Positions 50,201-61,910 of a DNA stretch of 64,000 nucleotides are shown here, in pieces. Location of the stretch: assembly GCF_958979055.1 (NCBI RefSeq), contig NC_084886.1, forward strand, positions 6,462,154 through 6,526,153, read 5' to 3'. Numbering within the stretch: position 1 is the first letter of the stretch; each line of letters opens with the position of its first letter. The notes beneath the pieces are model-generated. The model saw only the letters and a program-made list of their open reading frames with translations, searched no databases and was not told the DNA's origin. This DNA is from Alnus glutinosa. Lineage: Eukaryota > Streptophyta > Magnoliopsida > Fagales > Betulaceae. The position numbers were made by a program, and so were the translations under genes.

Positions 50201-52029
50201 ATGGCGGCGATGCTAAGGAGCGCCAGGGGGAGCATGAGCTGCGTGTTAGGGCTTCGGAGGTTGAGCCACGCCATGGCCCTGCCTCCGCCGTTAGATGGGG
50301 TCATTCACCGCGGGGTCACATCTCCACCGTGCGTTTTGCCTGAGTTCGATCAAAACTGTGACGACAACAACAACAACATCGGATTCGGATTGGGGTTCTC
50401 GAATTTTCCTTATGGTGGATCTATGGAGCTTATGGCTGTTCCCAAAAAGAAGGTAACTTGTGACTCATCAGTTATCATTATCACTTCAGTTTCTTCGTTT
50501 TCTACTTCGGCACTTCAGAGTTTGATTCTCTCTCTCTCTCTTAAATGAACATTTGTAAGTATTGAGTTTTTGGATTTGGAGGTCTGGGTTTGGTGGATAA
50601 TGTGGAGTATGGTTGTGTTTGGGGTTTAGGGTTTAGGGTTTAGGGTGTTAGAGTCGAAGTTTAAGGGTTTTGAGTATTGATAGTTTCAGATTAATTTGGG
50701 TTAAGATATCTGAACGATTACTTTCTGTGTTCTGAATTATTAGTCTTTGGATTGTTATTAGTGGGTGATGATTATTTGGTATGGTTTTATCAGTTTCTCT
50801 CTCTTTCATTCTCGTTTGTGTGGGTTGGGGTAGGCATTATCAGAGTTTTTCTTGGAAGCTTTCTTTTAACGACTATATGATTCTGACTTGCCTGTTGGAC
50901 ATGTCCTTTTTTCCATGTTTATCTTCATCTGTTTCAGCCAACGAGGGTTGGTAGCTTTTTGGTGCTAGATTAGTTTGAGGTTTCTTTTCATTCAATGGAT
51001 AATTTTCACTGCCTTAGTTTGTGTGTGGAGATTTTGAATATGAAAATGATACTTAAAAGGCTTTGTATATAATGCAGACTTCTCCCCATAAGAGAGGCAT
51101 AAGAAATGGACCAAAGGCTTTAAAACCTATTCCTGTGATAATGCGGTGCAAGTAAGTATTTAGCCAATACTTTTTTTTGATAAGTGTGTTTTTCCAATAT
51201 TGGTATCTGCAAATGTTTCATGTTTCATGTGGAAGTCATATATTCCAGAAATATATGTATTTTTAAAATTACATGATGAAATTAGGTAACAATGTTTGAT
51301 TTTTTTTATACAGTTTAGCTCAGCTTGCCTTTCCGGACAAACAAATGAATCTTGGAAATTTGGCTTCCGGTTATGATTGGAGGATTTTCATAATTTAAAA
51401 CTAAAGCATGGCAGATTGTCATTTACTCAAGTTTCTCCTGTTTTAACGAGACTAAAGAACATTCTTGGTTTCTGTTATTGAGCCTCGTTTGGTTCATGAT
51501 CTTCACACTTGAGAAGCCTCTGTTTGAGTAGACGAATAGAGGTGACAAAGCATTTACTTGAAAAGGTTTGGCTGCGGCTTTGCAAAAGAAAGGGGTTGAT
51601 TTTCATAAATAATGACACGAACTGAAACAAGTTGTTTATTGAAAGCCATTGACGAAAAGATGAATTTGAATGAATTTATGGCAAAGAAAGCATGGTGCAG
51701 TGGTGCACCACCTTATGCCTTTATTTACTAAAACAATCGATCTCATACAACAACCGTGTGCATAATAATGACTAAAAATTTCAGGTTTGCTTATGTATAA
51801 ATCCACCACCTCATGCTTGTTTTGGACCAACAATTATGATACCTGCTTAAAAATTAAATATTCACTTACATTGACAATTAAAAAGTGAATTTGTAGTTAC
51901 ATTGATTTATCGTTTTTACAATGTACAATGCTCTGTTGCAGGGGCTGTGGTCGGGTCAAGCTGCAACACTTCTACTGTTGCAGTGGAGATAGGGGAAATG
52001 TTGGTGAGCAAGATGATTCAACCAGATGA
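50201..52029 (+). CDS. Mitochondrial large ribosomal subunit protein bL32m, 3 exons
   Basis: The exons are 50,201-50,452, 51,078-51,151 and 51,942-52,029, giving 137 residues with matching phases. Residues 1-~75 are a variable, Arg/Ser-containing leader suited to mitochondrial import. The conserved bL32 part follows: VPKKKTSPHKRGIRNGPKAL, PVIMRC (exon 2), then KGCGRVKLQHFYCCSGDRGN (exon 3). Cys108, Cys111, Cys121 and Cys122 form the expected zinc-binding cluster. The ATG at 50,201 is chosen because it opens the frame just downstream of a promoter-like stretch; ATG at 50,210 is an alternative. Intron 1 has telomere-type boxes and intron 2 has a probable L1-tail scrap. It looks intact. Confidence 0.92.
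50631..50647 (+). promoter_or_regulatory. Telo-box cluster in bL32m intron 1
   Basis: GGGTTTAGGGTTTAGGG with a further partial repeat. AAACCCTA telo-boxes are a known element of plant ribosomal-protein genes, in promoters or first introns. Function here is inferred. Confidence 0.5.
51164..51199 (-). mobile_element. Possible L1-tail scrap in bL32m intron 2
   Basis: CCAATA occurs at 51,164-51,169 and 51,194-51,199. The bases between read on the minus strand as an ACTTATCAAAAAAAAG tail. The short flanking repeat makes this weaker than the ones at 46,810 and 56,359. Confidence 0.4.
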
Positions 52030-52912
52030 TCAAGTTCTCTGCTATGAAGATCGAACCTTGGTGGCCTCATTCGAGTTTTAAATTCTCAGTTTCGAACATA
52101 TCTTCATGAAGTTGTTGGAGTTTATATTGGATATTTCTTCCCGGAGTGCAGGTTATGTTGAGCCTGTTCTTTTCATGGTCGATACACTTTTCTACTAAAT
52201 GTTTATCAGTGTGAGAACATCATCCACTGAAGCTGGGTTTGTGGATAAGCTAATTGGTTAAATAGTTAGAAGGGTTCCATGCAAATGGACTAAATGGGAG
52301 TAGATATATGGGAAGAATAATACGGTATTTTAAGTATTAGGATCTGCACTTCTGCCTGGGCTCAAGGTGCTTAATTGGCTATGCTTGAAATTTTGTAATT
52401 ATCATAAAATTGTTTGGCTTCTTTTGGTTGTGTTCCAATACACTAACATTCTTAGTCAGGCAGTTCTTGCAAAAGATCAACAAAAAGTCTAAAATTGGCG
52501 TAGGCTGCTCTCGGTGAAAAGCTACATCGAAATAAAACATTTCCTCACCGGCAGATATTAGCTATTACCAGGAATTTCGTAGAACTTTTTTCTTGGCCAG
52601 TTCTGTTATGGTATTAGAATTTGCATGCTAGAGGATTTAGCAAGACAGAATATCTCATGAAAAGTTATATTTGTCCTAGCTTATCTTAGAGAATGAGTAG
52701 TTTAATTAAATAAGGATAGTTGTAGTTATCTATCTAAGTCAGTCTTTTAATTAGTTATAGCACTATGGTGCATAAGTTATTTAATAGTAGGTTTTTATTG
52801 TTATGTGTAAGAGTCTCCAAGTTAGAGTAGGAATTTATCTTCGAGTCTTTTAGTTTGATTTAGTTTGAGTTGTGTAGTTATGTAGTTTCCCATTTAAAGG
52901 ATTATCAGTTAA
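52030..52912. other. 3' region of bL32m, no further gene seen
   Basis: It probably includes the bL32m 3' UTR. No other protein or repeat was recognised. Confidence 0.5.
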
Positions 52913-52921
52913 TAAATAGTA

Positions 52922-53295
52922 GGTTAAATACCCCATTGATACCTAAGCTTTAAGCGTTTTTAAATTTAGTACTTGAGTTTTCATTTGTATTATAGGTGGT
53001 ACCTGAGTTAAGGGTAAAAACTCATTTGGTACCTCTGTTAGATTTTTCGTCTAAATTTTAACAAATCGTCACGTGTCAACCTCAGCAGTTGACATATGGC
53101 ACTATATAAAAAAATTAAAAATCTTTTTAAAAAAAATGAAGGGGGGGGGGGGGGGGGGGGGGGGGACCAGCTGGCCACTCCCATTTTGGCCGAGGGGTAT
53201 CCCATGGCAGAGGAAAAATAAAATAAAAAATGATTGGCTTTGGCCCTTGGAGGTGGCTGAACCACCCACATGGGCAAACCTTTAAAATTTTTTTT

Positions 53296-53333
<38 letters not shown>

Positions 53334-53800
53334 TTTTTTTTTTTTTTATGGGTTTTGGTCCTTGGGAATGGCTGAACCACCCTCTAGGGCCATAGGGGTG
53401 GTTTGGCCACCCCCAGATCGGCCGAGCTAGGAGTGGCCGAATCACCCCGTGGCTCCCAAGGGTCAAAACCCATAAATTATTATTATTTTTATTTTTTTGC
53501 TATGGATGGGGTAGTTCGGCCACCTCAAACTGGCTAAGAGTCACCCTTCTTCTTCTTCTTTTTTTTCAATTTTATTATTTTTAATTAGTTTTTAAAGATT
53601 TTTATTTTTTGTTATGTAGTGTCATATGTCAACCTCAGCGGTTGACACGTGGCGAGCCGTTAAAATTTGGACGGAAAATCTTACAGAGGTACTAAATAGG
53701 TTTTTACCCCTAACTCAGGTACCACTTATTATACAAATAAAAACTCATGTACTAAATTTAAAAACGCTTAAAATTCAGGTACCAATAGAGTATTTAATTT
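52922..53800. mobile_element. Non-autonomous MULE with ~165-bp TIRs and 9-bp TSD
   Basis: The left arm runs from GGTTAAATACCCC to about CACGTGTCAACC. The right arm is its inverse with few changes, ending GAGTATTTAATTT. The flanks are TAAATAGTA (52,913-52,921) and GAAATAGTA (53,801-53,809). The interior has a 25-nt G run (53,141-53,165), a long T tract (53,288-53,347) and several GGTTTGGCCACCCC-type palindromes. No transposase. The terminal sequence resembles 7,371-8,289, so they are one family. Confidence 0.85.
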
Positions 53801-54182
53801 GAAATAGTAAGCAAAATTAATTTGTGTTTGAAAAGGGTTTAGGTTCCTTTAGAATTTAAAAAGTCTAAGTTTTCTCAGAATTTAAGTTCTAGGTTCTCTT
53901 AAAACCTATTAAATTATCCCATTGTGTATTTGCAAAATCATTAAGAGAACAAGTTCATAATCATATTATATGGTTTGGTTTCTTCAAGTTTCAAGTTATA
54001 CTTGTTTTGAATTGCATAATCCCGTGAATCATCATGCAAGTGTGCTTAAAGGCATTTGATCGAGGGCACTACCTAGGTGTTATGTATTGTATCCCCAGCT
54101 CCCTGCACGTAAAGAATGAAGTAAAAAATGAGTAATGCAAAAAAAAGATTTATGTCTTCTTTGTTTTTTTTTTTTTTATTGA

Positions 54183-54300
54183 TGAGGTTTTAATAATTAT
54201 TTTTGGATCAAAATTTAATAGTGGTTTATTGCAAATTCAATGGTGATTTTAAAAGTCACATTAATTTTGAAAGGACACAAGAGAATTAGAGAAATACGGG
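54183..54300. mobile_element. Foldback MITE copy 4, partial
   Basis: It contains TTGGATCAAAATTTAATAG, then TTCAATGGTGATTTTAAAAG and TCACATTAATTTTGAAAGGA, as in the right arm of the MITE at 22,241-22,400. The left arm is worn. Confidence 0.6.
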
Positions 54301-54869
54301 TCTTTCTTTTAGCATTACGTAAAATTAAAAAAAAAAAAAAAATGGTAAGAAAAAAGCATACAATTTATTGGATTTGACATGTCACACTATCGGAATCTAT
54401 TAAATTGATTGCATGAAGTAAATTGTGTTTTGGCATACTTTAAAGACCTCTGAGTTTATTTTAATACCATAGAAAACTAATTGCAAATTAGATAAACTAC
54501 GATGACAAATTTTGCATTTTTCCAAATATAAAATATGGCTTAAATTGTCATAAATTTTTTTATAATTATTACATAAGTAATGCATCATCAACGATTATGA
54601 CAAATGCTACACTTTTCAATTTTTTTTTAAAAAAATTTACTTTTCAAATGATGTGTTGCAATCTTATGTAATTTATTATTTAAAAAAATGTGCCATCGTC
54701 TCTTATTTGAGAAATTTATTTTGAAAAATTTAACATTTTTAATTGAGAGATTATTGCACCCAAGTTCACATCGACATGGCTTTGACAATTTTGTATATGC
54801 TTTTTCAAGGTTGAGTTGTAGTTGTGGTTCTAAGGCCTGCATTAATTAACTTTCATTTTTCATCTTGTT

Positions 54870-57749
54870 AACTTTGGGTTTCTTTTCGGGTTGCTCAATC
54901 GCTCTACTGGTTGCTATTGTTTTAAGAATAGAAGCTCATAATCTTATGGATAAGGAGGAGGGCACCGAGTACATGGAAAACATTTTCCCACTATACAAGT
55001 AACTAAAAACCTCCCTGAAACTTGTATCCACTAATCCATATGAATAAAGCCCTTTTTCAACTTTTCATCCAGCCTGCTTTTCTCTTTAACAATGTGAATT
55101 TCCTTTCAGTTTATTTGCATATATTGTTCTACATATGCTCATGTATACATATGCTCGTGTATGGGGCAAACATATACTTCTGGAGACTGGAGGCGTTATC
55201 GGGTCAACCATCCATTTATATTTGGTTTCAAGCGAGGAACTGAGTTGGGCTATTGAGAAGTTTTCCTCCTCAGCGCTGGTCTTGAAGTACTTTCATCAGC
55301 TGGTTTCCTTGCAAACTTGCACCTGGACATGGACTCAAATACTCAAGACTACAAGACAGTCACTGAACTGGTTCCTCTGGGCTTACTTACTGTAAGACTT
55401 ATAAAGTACGAAATTTTTTCTTTTCTAGAGTACTTTAAACGTGTTTGTCACAACTAATTGCTGCTACATGATTATGGCCAATTTTCTTTTTCTCACCAAA
55501 CTTTGGTCTGGTGTTCCAGTTAAATGCATAATACAAAACTTCCCCAGATTAACTTCAATCTTCTTGTCTGCAGTTTGTGTTTGTCATCACCTTCTGCCCT
55601 TTCAACATCATATTCCGTTCAAGTCGTTTCTTCTTCATTAAATGTATCTTCCGCTGTATTTGTGCCCCTCTCTACCAGGTAATGGAATGTCAATTACTAG
55701 ATAACATTCCTAAGATGAATTAGATATCATTCTCGATTGTCTTTCCTTGCAGGTTACTCTACCAGATTTTTTCTTGGCAGACCAGCTTACTAGCCAGGTT
55801 TTTACACTTCCATGCATTTAATTGGCTGCAATACTGAGTATCTATGACTTTATATTTTTATTATGCTGTTTGCTGCTGTTTGACCTCAGGTCCAGGCCTT
55901 TAGGATTTTTGAGTTATACATTTGCTACTATGGATTGGGAGAATACTCAAGGAGGCAAAACAAGTGCCGTAGTCATGGTGTCTATAATACCTTCTATTTC
56001 ATTGTCTCTGTTATACCATTTTGGCTGCGCTTCCTACAGGTATCATTGAACTTTCTTTTCTTTATGTTCCGAGTGTGCTACTTATGATGCATTGTGGAAG
56101 TGGATATGTGATAGAATCCCATAATTTTGATGAGTATAGAATCCCATAATTATAAGGTTAGGTTAAGTATATATTATGTTCCGTTTAAGTGCTATTCATC
56201 CCTTGAATTCTTTGATGATTCTATAACTAGTTTAGAGGAGACTTTTATTTCTGGGTAGAAAGATGTCGTGCATGATGCTGATTTCTCTGTTCTACTTGCA
56301 CCACTGAAAATACATGTGTCATGAAATTCAAATGTGCGAGTGTTTGTTTGTTCTTAAAAGTGGTTGGCTTGCCTTCCCCCTCCCCATTGGGCCAATTACT
56401 TATCAAAAAAAAAAAAAAAGTGGCTGGCTTGCTGTTTGGAGACCACTGAGCTTGACTTATGACTCAACCTCCGTGGGTCATGCATTCGTTCATACTATCT
56501 GACTTTCCAGATTTTGACTACCAATATCTTGATTAGTACTGCATCAATCACGTTTCCATTTAAGCTTGTATAATTAAATCCTAGCGAAACAGAAACAGAG
56601 GCATAGGTGCAGCTTAAGAGGATTTTTCTTCCCCTGTTAGAAACTAGTTCATAAAATATGATCCCATTCAGAAACTGCAATGGCTCTATGTCCAACTACC
56701 TAATGCTCGTGCATCCAGTTCCATTGCAGGACTAAATACTTGGGATTTTTTTTATTTTTTTTAAAAAAAAGAGAAGTAGAAAAACACTGACAGATGGTGC
56801 ATGTCATTTTGTAGTGCATTCGACGATTTTGTGAAGACAAAGATGCAATGCACGGGTTCAATGCTTTAAAGTACTGCTCGACCATTGTTGCAATTCTTAT
56901 TAGAACAGCTTTTGAACTAAAGAAGGGAATGACCTGGTTGGTGTTAGCTTTAGTCAGCTCTTCTATTGCAGTAACGTTAAATACATACTGGGATATTGTT
57001 GTAGACTGGGGGCTTCTGCGAAGGCAATCAAAGAACAAATATTTGAGAGATAAACTTCTAGTTTCACACAAGAGTGTCTACTTTGCAGCTATGGTATTCT
57101 TCATTCTGGATTTGAGAAGATTTAATTTTTTTGTCATTGTTCTTCCCATTAACCCAATTTGTTTGTGGGCTTTCATAGCAGGTCTTGAATATAGTGCTGC
57201 GACTTGCTTGGATGCAATTGGTGTTAGGATTCAGATTGCAATCCCTCCATAAAATGGCCATAACAACACTCATTTCCTGCATAGAAATTATTCGCCGTGG
57301 CATTTGGAGCTTCTTCAGGTATTGTATCTTTTTTGAGATCAGAATCAATGCATATTTGTAGAGTTTGGTTTTGCTCTTAAGTTCTACCAACACCCTCCTA
57401 AGTGACCAGTTTGTCTTAATCTCACAACACATAAAAAAGCCATCATTAAAGCACATAGAGCTCAAGTACACCACTATTTTTGAGTTCTCATGCAATCAAT
57501 GGCTAGAGGGCTGATACAGTTATCATATGTAGCTCAAAATCGTGACAATCTGATAGAGTAGGCTTTAAGGAAAGCCAAATTAAGTGGTTGTTACTAACTT
57601 GTTTGTGCTTGAACCTTGTTTATTCAATCAGGTTGGAAAACGAGCACCTAAACAATGTTGGCAAGTACCACGCATTCAAGTCAGTCCCGCTTCCTTTCAG
57701 TTACCAAGAGACTGATGACGATGAAGAAGAAGAAGAAGAAGACAGATGA
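54870..57749 (+). pseudogene. PHO1-like phosphate exporter pseudogene (EXS half only)
   Basis: Eight exons of a PHO1-family gene are readable: about 54,870-54,999, 55,110-55,391, 55,574-55,678, 55,753-55,797, 55,890-56,039, 56,815-57,093, 57,182-57,318 and 57,632-57,749. They encode the membrane/EXS part, from FSGCSIALLVAIVLRIEAHN through [11 protein letters not shown] and TYWDIVVDWGLL to [20 protein letters not shown]. No SPX-coding exons were found upstream, where bL32m and a MULE lie. Exon 55,110-55,391 has a 16-bp tandem duplication (55,131-55,162), a 7-bp tandem duplication (55,181-55,194) and an in-frame TGA at 55,254-55,256 where CGA (Arg) is expected. The last six exons are open, and those at 55,574-57,318 equal in length the exons of the paralogue at 62,547-63,856. 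It is therefore a fairly young pseudogene. Confidence 0.85.
56359..56432 (+). mobile_element. Very short L1-tail insertion in a PHO1-pseudogene intron
   Basis: AGTGGTTGGCTTGC (56,359-56,372) and AGTGGCTGGCTTGC (56,419-56,432) flank about 46 bp ending in ATTACTTATC plus A's, the L1 3' end. Confidence 0.75.
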
Positions 57750-58303
57750 TTAAGCATCAACACAATGAAAATGCAGTTGTCCACCAAAGGCCATAGGCCA
57801 TGATGCAAATGCCTTTGCGTTGAGGGTGATCCCTAGTCTTGAAAAACTTTATTTAGTCTTTGGTATCTCGATATATACATAGAAAACCTCCTGTTATGGA
57901 CGAAGGCCCAACATTTATGCTGTTGAACATGGATTCATGGAGCAACAATTCCTAAAGCCACTACGATCTTTGGATTTCACTAGCCTTAGGCTCATGTCAT
58001 GCCTTGATCTTTCCGATAACTTGTGTTTAAAATCTCGTCCGAAAAAAAATAAATAATTTGAAGTAGAGATGTGTATCATGTTGTCATTCTCTTTGCAAAT
58101 TTAATATTGAATTATGTGGTCCAATAGATTCAATGGTAAATTTGCACATCTCTTAGATGGAAATTAATAAGGGATGTGATCCCATAGATTCAATGGTAAA
58201 TTTACACATTTCTTGTGCGGAGATGGATAAAAGATGTGTAAGAGAATTAAACCACTTCTTCATAAATCAATCTCAGTTTATTAGAAAGCAAATCAAAGGA
58301 TCC

Positions 58304-58446
58304 TAGTGCACTTTTTTTTTTTTTTTTTTTTTTTGACATGTCCATACAAAAGGGGGAGGGAGGATTCGAACTAGTAAACTCCGCTTCATGAGACATGATT
58401 TTTAGCAGATTGAGCTATCCTTTGAAGACAGGTTCTTAGTGCACTT
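58304..58446 (-). mobile_element. tRNA-derived SINE with TSD
   Basis: TAGTGCACTT flanks the element at 58,304-58,313 and 58,437-58,446. On the minus strand it starts with an A-box-like GATAGCTCAATCTG, has a B box (AGTTCGAATCC), and ends in a poly-A tract (the T run at 58,313-58,334). Length about 120 bp fits plant SINEs. Confidence 0.8.
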
Positions 58447-58711
58447 AGTGAAGATGATCATTTGTTAGTCTGCTCCTTAAATTAAAAGGATCCTCTTTAT
58501 AGTGTAATATCATGTTTTATCTTTAATATATAGTGTAGTATTATTTAAAATTTTAAATAATATAAGATATTAAGAATGTAATAATATTTACACAATTAAA
58601 TACATAAAATTTAAGTAAAATAGATCTATTTCTATTTCAGTTGAAATAAAGAGAATTTTATTTCCGTCCAAATTTTTTCCAAAAAAAAAAAAAACAAGCT
58701 GAAATAATTTT

Positions 58712-58850
58712 AGGGGCTATTTTTTCTATCTTCAAAAGTTAATGTGATTTTTAAAATTATTATTAAATTTAAAATGAAATATTATTAAATTTTAATTCAA
58801 ATGTAATTTAAAAAATTACGTCAATTATAAAAAGATAAAATAAAGAGTAC
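58712..58850. mobile_element. Foldback MITE copy 5, worn
   Basis: GTTAATGTGATTTTTAAAATT and the inverse AATTTAAAAAATTACGTCAA flank an AT-rich centre, matching the MITE family at 22,241-22,400 at lower similarity. Confidence 0.5.
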
Positions 58851-59029
58851 TCGGAAAAAAGCCGACCAAATTAAAGTGGACGGCTGAGAGACTTGCGTGG
58901 TAAGCACGAGGAGTCCCTGATCCCATTGCCTAGTACGCATAGCGTAAACCCTGGAGACTTGCAAATAAATTCTGCTAGATGTCCGTTTGTTAATTCGCCA
59001 TGAAAGAAACGAACTCAAAAATTAATAAC

Positions 59030-59062
<33 letters not shown>

Positions 59063-59119
59063 AAAAAAAAAACGGAGCTCGAAGACCTTTCGCAAGGGTT
59101 TTAGAGGTTTTAAGCAGCC

Positions 59120-59761
59120 ATGGGAAGCGTGTTCTCTTCCACCACAACAAACCCTAGCGACAGTCCCAGCGCTGACTCAGCGATTCCCAGCGACTCTCAG
59201 AAGCCCGACTCGCCGCCCAACTCAGAAAACAGTAGAATGTCCGATTCTAATTCCAAAACCCTAGACCCTAAATCGGAAACCCCCGAATCCAATACCCTGG
59301 AAAACCCGGCTTCAGCTGAGCCCTTGGATCCGTCAATCGGCACCACCCTAACCCCAGAAGAAGAGAAAGTCCAAGAAGAATTGGAGCAATCGGAGAAGGA
59401 GGTCCCTGAGAATGGAGAAGAAGGCGAAGAAGAGGGAGAGTGTGGGTTCTGCTTGTTCATGAAGGGAGGTGGGTGCAGGGAGAGCTTTATAGCGTGGGAA
59501 AATTGCGTGGAGGAGGCCGAGAAGAACAAGGAGGACTTGGTGGAGAAGTGCTCGGAGGTGACTGGGGCGTTGAAGAAGTGCATGGAGGCTCACGCCGACT
59601 ACTACGAGCCGATACTCAGGGCCGAGAAGATGGCCGAGGAGGAGGTCGTGAAGGAATTGGAAATGGAGAAGGAGAAGGAGAAGGAAGCTTCTTCTGGGGG
59701 TTCGGACCTAAATACGGGTTTGGATTCGAAGGTTTCGGAGAAGAGAGAGGCTTCTAATTGA
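59120..59761 (+). CDS. GCK-domain protein with twin CX9C motif
   Basis: This is an intact single-exon gene of 213 residues in a good start context (CAGCCATGGG). Residues 1-105 are acidic and Ser/Pro-rich, probably disordered. Residues about 107-168 form a GCK domain, with Cys108, 111, 119, 129, 144 and 154. C119-x9-C129 and C144-x9-C154 make a twin CX9C pair, the pattern of small coiled-coil-helix proteins oxidised in the mitochondrial intermembrane space. The C-terminal ~45 residues are charged (Glu/Lys) and probably coiled. The N-terminus MGSVFSS also fits an N-myristoylation signal, so location is open. No precise biochemical role is known to me. It lies between the two PHO1-like genes. 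Confidence 0.88.
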   Translation: MGSVFSSTTTNPSDSPSADSAIPSDSQKPDSPPNSENSRMSDSNSKTLDPKSETPESNTLENPASAEPLDPSIGTTLTPEEEKVQEELEQSEKEVPENGEEGEEEGECGFCLFMKGGGCRESFIAWENCVEEAEKNKEDLVEKCSEVTGALKKCMEAHADYYEPILRAEKMAEEEVVKELEMEKEKEKEASSGGSDLNTGLDSKVSEKREASN

Positions 59762-61910
59762 CAATTGAGGCGGTTAGGTGCTTTTTCTTTTTTTAATCTG
59801 TTTCATCATAAATGAAAATATCGATTTCTTGTACTTTTTGGGTTCTATTTTGCCGGTATGAGCAGCGATAAAAGAGAATTATTTCGGAGTTTTCTCCCCT
59901 TTTTTAGAGACAATTAGGAAATCGTGGTGATTGGAAGTGATTGAGCTTCTATCACTTTTTTTTGGCTTCAGAATAACAAAATTGAAAATTTTTATGTATG
60001 TTGGTACTTACAAAGTGCAAAGATATAACAGAAAGGGTCTCTTGCAGTCTCATTTTATTCAGCTTACCTTATTATTGCTTCTTTGTTCAACTGTTCGTGT
60101 ATACTGTTTCTGTTATATTACTTCCATGCTGCTGGGGTTTTTTTTTTTTCTCTGATTTCATTTGGAATATCGAAAGGAGCTTCTTGAAATTGTTATAATA
60201 TTTGATGGTGTATTACTGGGTTCTGTTAGGTTATTTGCAATTTGATGGTGTTTTTTAGAGACAATTGTTATAATACGTGGCAATTCGATTTCCACGGCTA
60301 GTCCGTACATCTCCCTTCTCTGTGCTTTGACGCACTTCTGTGTCTCGTCTGACTTGTTGGTTATCTTGTGCGGGTTGGCATATTGATTGAATTTTAGATT
60401 TTTTACTTAGTAAAGATTAGTATGTTAACCATCAGCGGAGACTGTATTTGTATTAGTTTGTTGGAACCTGTCTGGATCCTTCTCTTTCAGTTAGTTGTCT
60501 GGGCTCTTTAGTGTGTCTGTACCATTTGATTGCTTTGAAATTGGTAACCTGTAATAAAAACAGGTGTAAGAACCATGTCTTTGCTTAAATTTCATATCAA
60601 ATGATGCACTTCATATGTTTGCTGGATGCTTTTATCGGGCATGTTAGTTTATGCAATTGCTTGGTGAATATTCGCATCTTAACCATTCCCTTATGGGCGT
60701 CTACTGCATTTCACGTGTTTAGCATCGCTCTGAGCTTGTTATTGGGGGCTGTAGTTAGTTTATGAGTTTCTGCAAACCTTTCACGTCCCTTGCCTTATAG
60801 CGTGACACTTTATTTCACATTAATTTTCTCTTGATTTTAGACTTTTGGGAGTTTGATTTTCTGTCACGTCCTGCATTTAACGTTACTAATGCTGTTCCAA
60901 GCTATTGTTGTAGGTTATTGTGGATATGATTGCTATTATAGGGGTGGGGTTTCTGTTCCAAATATTTCATGTTGCATGAGCACATTGTTTTCCCCTCCCC
61001 TTCATAATTTTCTCTGTTTTGTGTTGAAAGTAATTAAAACTTAGCTTGTGTAGCTAAGGCCATCATGTGTACAAAAGATTCCATGCTGCTTAAACTGACA
61101 GGTGTTGCTTGTGGGGTTTGCGAACGCATCAAAAGTAAAAAATGAGGATTCTACTGGTCAACTGCAAAGTTCTAAGTTATTTAGGTAATTAGACTGTCCA
61201 TTGTTGCTTATCTCTGTTTTCTTTGCATGAGTCATGGAGATCTACTACAGGTTGATGTTAGCCAGAAAAGAGTTTTAGTGTTATTTTGGATTTTTAAAAG
61301 ATATGTGCCCTTTGAATTTGAGCTAAGGTTTGTCAATTGTAGTGAATGAGAAGTGCTTGTTGCAATTGTCGACAATGTTATGCTTTCTGGAAAATTAGGT
61401 CTTTTGGGATTCTGGGTTGTAAGAATGATCTGCCAAGGCCTGCTCAGCCTGGTCAAGTATCTTGTTCTACCTTGATTTGGGATCCTGCTTGCAGCTAAAA
61501 AGGCAAATCAGTTATCTTATAGTATGCTACAATGCTTCCATATGGCTGCTTGAATTTATGGAACTCTCGGTTTTCTTTTGGCATGGTTCTTTTATGATTT
61601 ACGTCATCTGGTTTTAACTTTCTGCGACCTTGAAAGTCACAAAATACCTTGATTTGCTGTGAGAATGCAATCAGCTTGATTTGAAAATCATGTCACAAAA
61701 AATACCTCAAATATTTCTTCGAGTGAATCTCTGTTACGTTAATGTCCTTTTTTATGCCTTTAACTTTTTATATTTTTGTGCTTTTTCCTTGTTCATGATC
61801 TTATGGAGTGTTTTCTCTTGTATACTTTCTTGGGTTGTGCCCTATGTGCTTCTAATAAATTTGGTTTACTTATAAAAAAGGAAAGATCATAACTAAGGTT
61901 TTGCTCAACC
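59762..61910. other. Intergenic DNA, no gene seen apart from a LINE scrap
   Basis: The GCK 3' UTR is at the left. Bases 61,797-61,880 look like a short L1 3' end (TTGTATACTTTC, TGTGCCC, TTACTTATAAAAAA). Otherwise nothing was recognised. Confidence 0.5.

Larger units (their letters stand above)
57750..59119. other. Intergenic DNA between PHO1 pseudogene and GCK gene
   Basis: It holds two diverged copies of a ~64-bp unit starting TAGATTCAATGGTAAATTT (about 58,125-58,250), a SINE (58,304-58,446) and a MITE (58,712-58,850). No gene was seen. The GCK-gene promoter should lie after about 58,860. An (AAT)n/poly-A tract (59,027-59,072) precedes the gene. Confidence 0.6.

Noticed and set aside
55022-55395. 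Overlapping plus-strand frames suggesting a new membrane protein
   Set aside because: They are frame-shifted readings of PHO1 exon 55,110-55,391, whose true frame is interrupted by the duplications and stop described.
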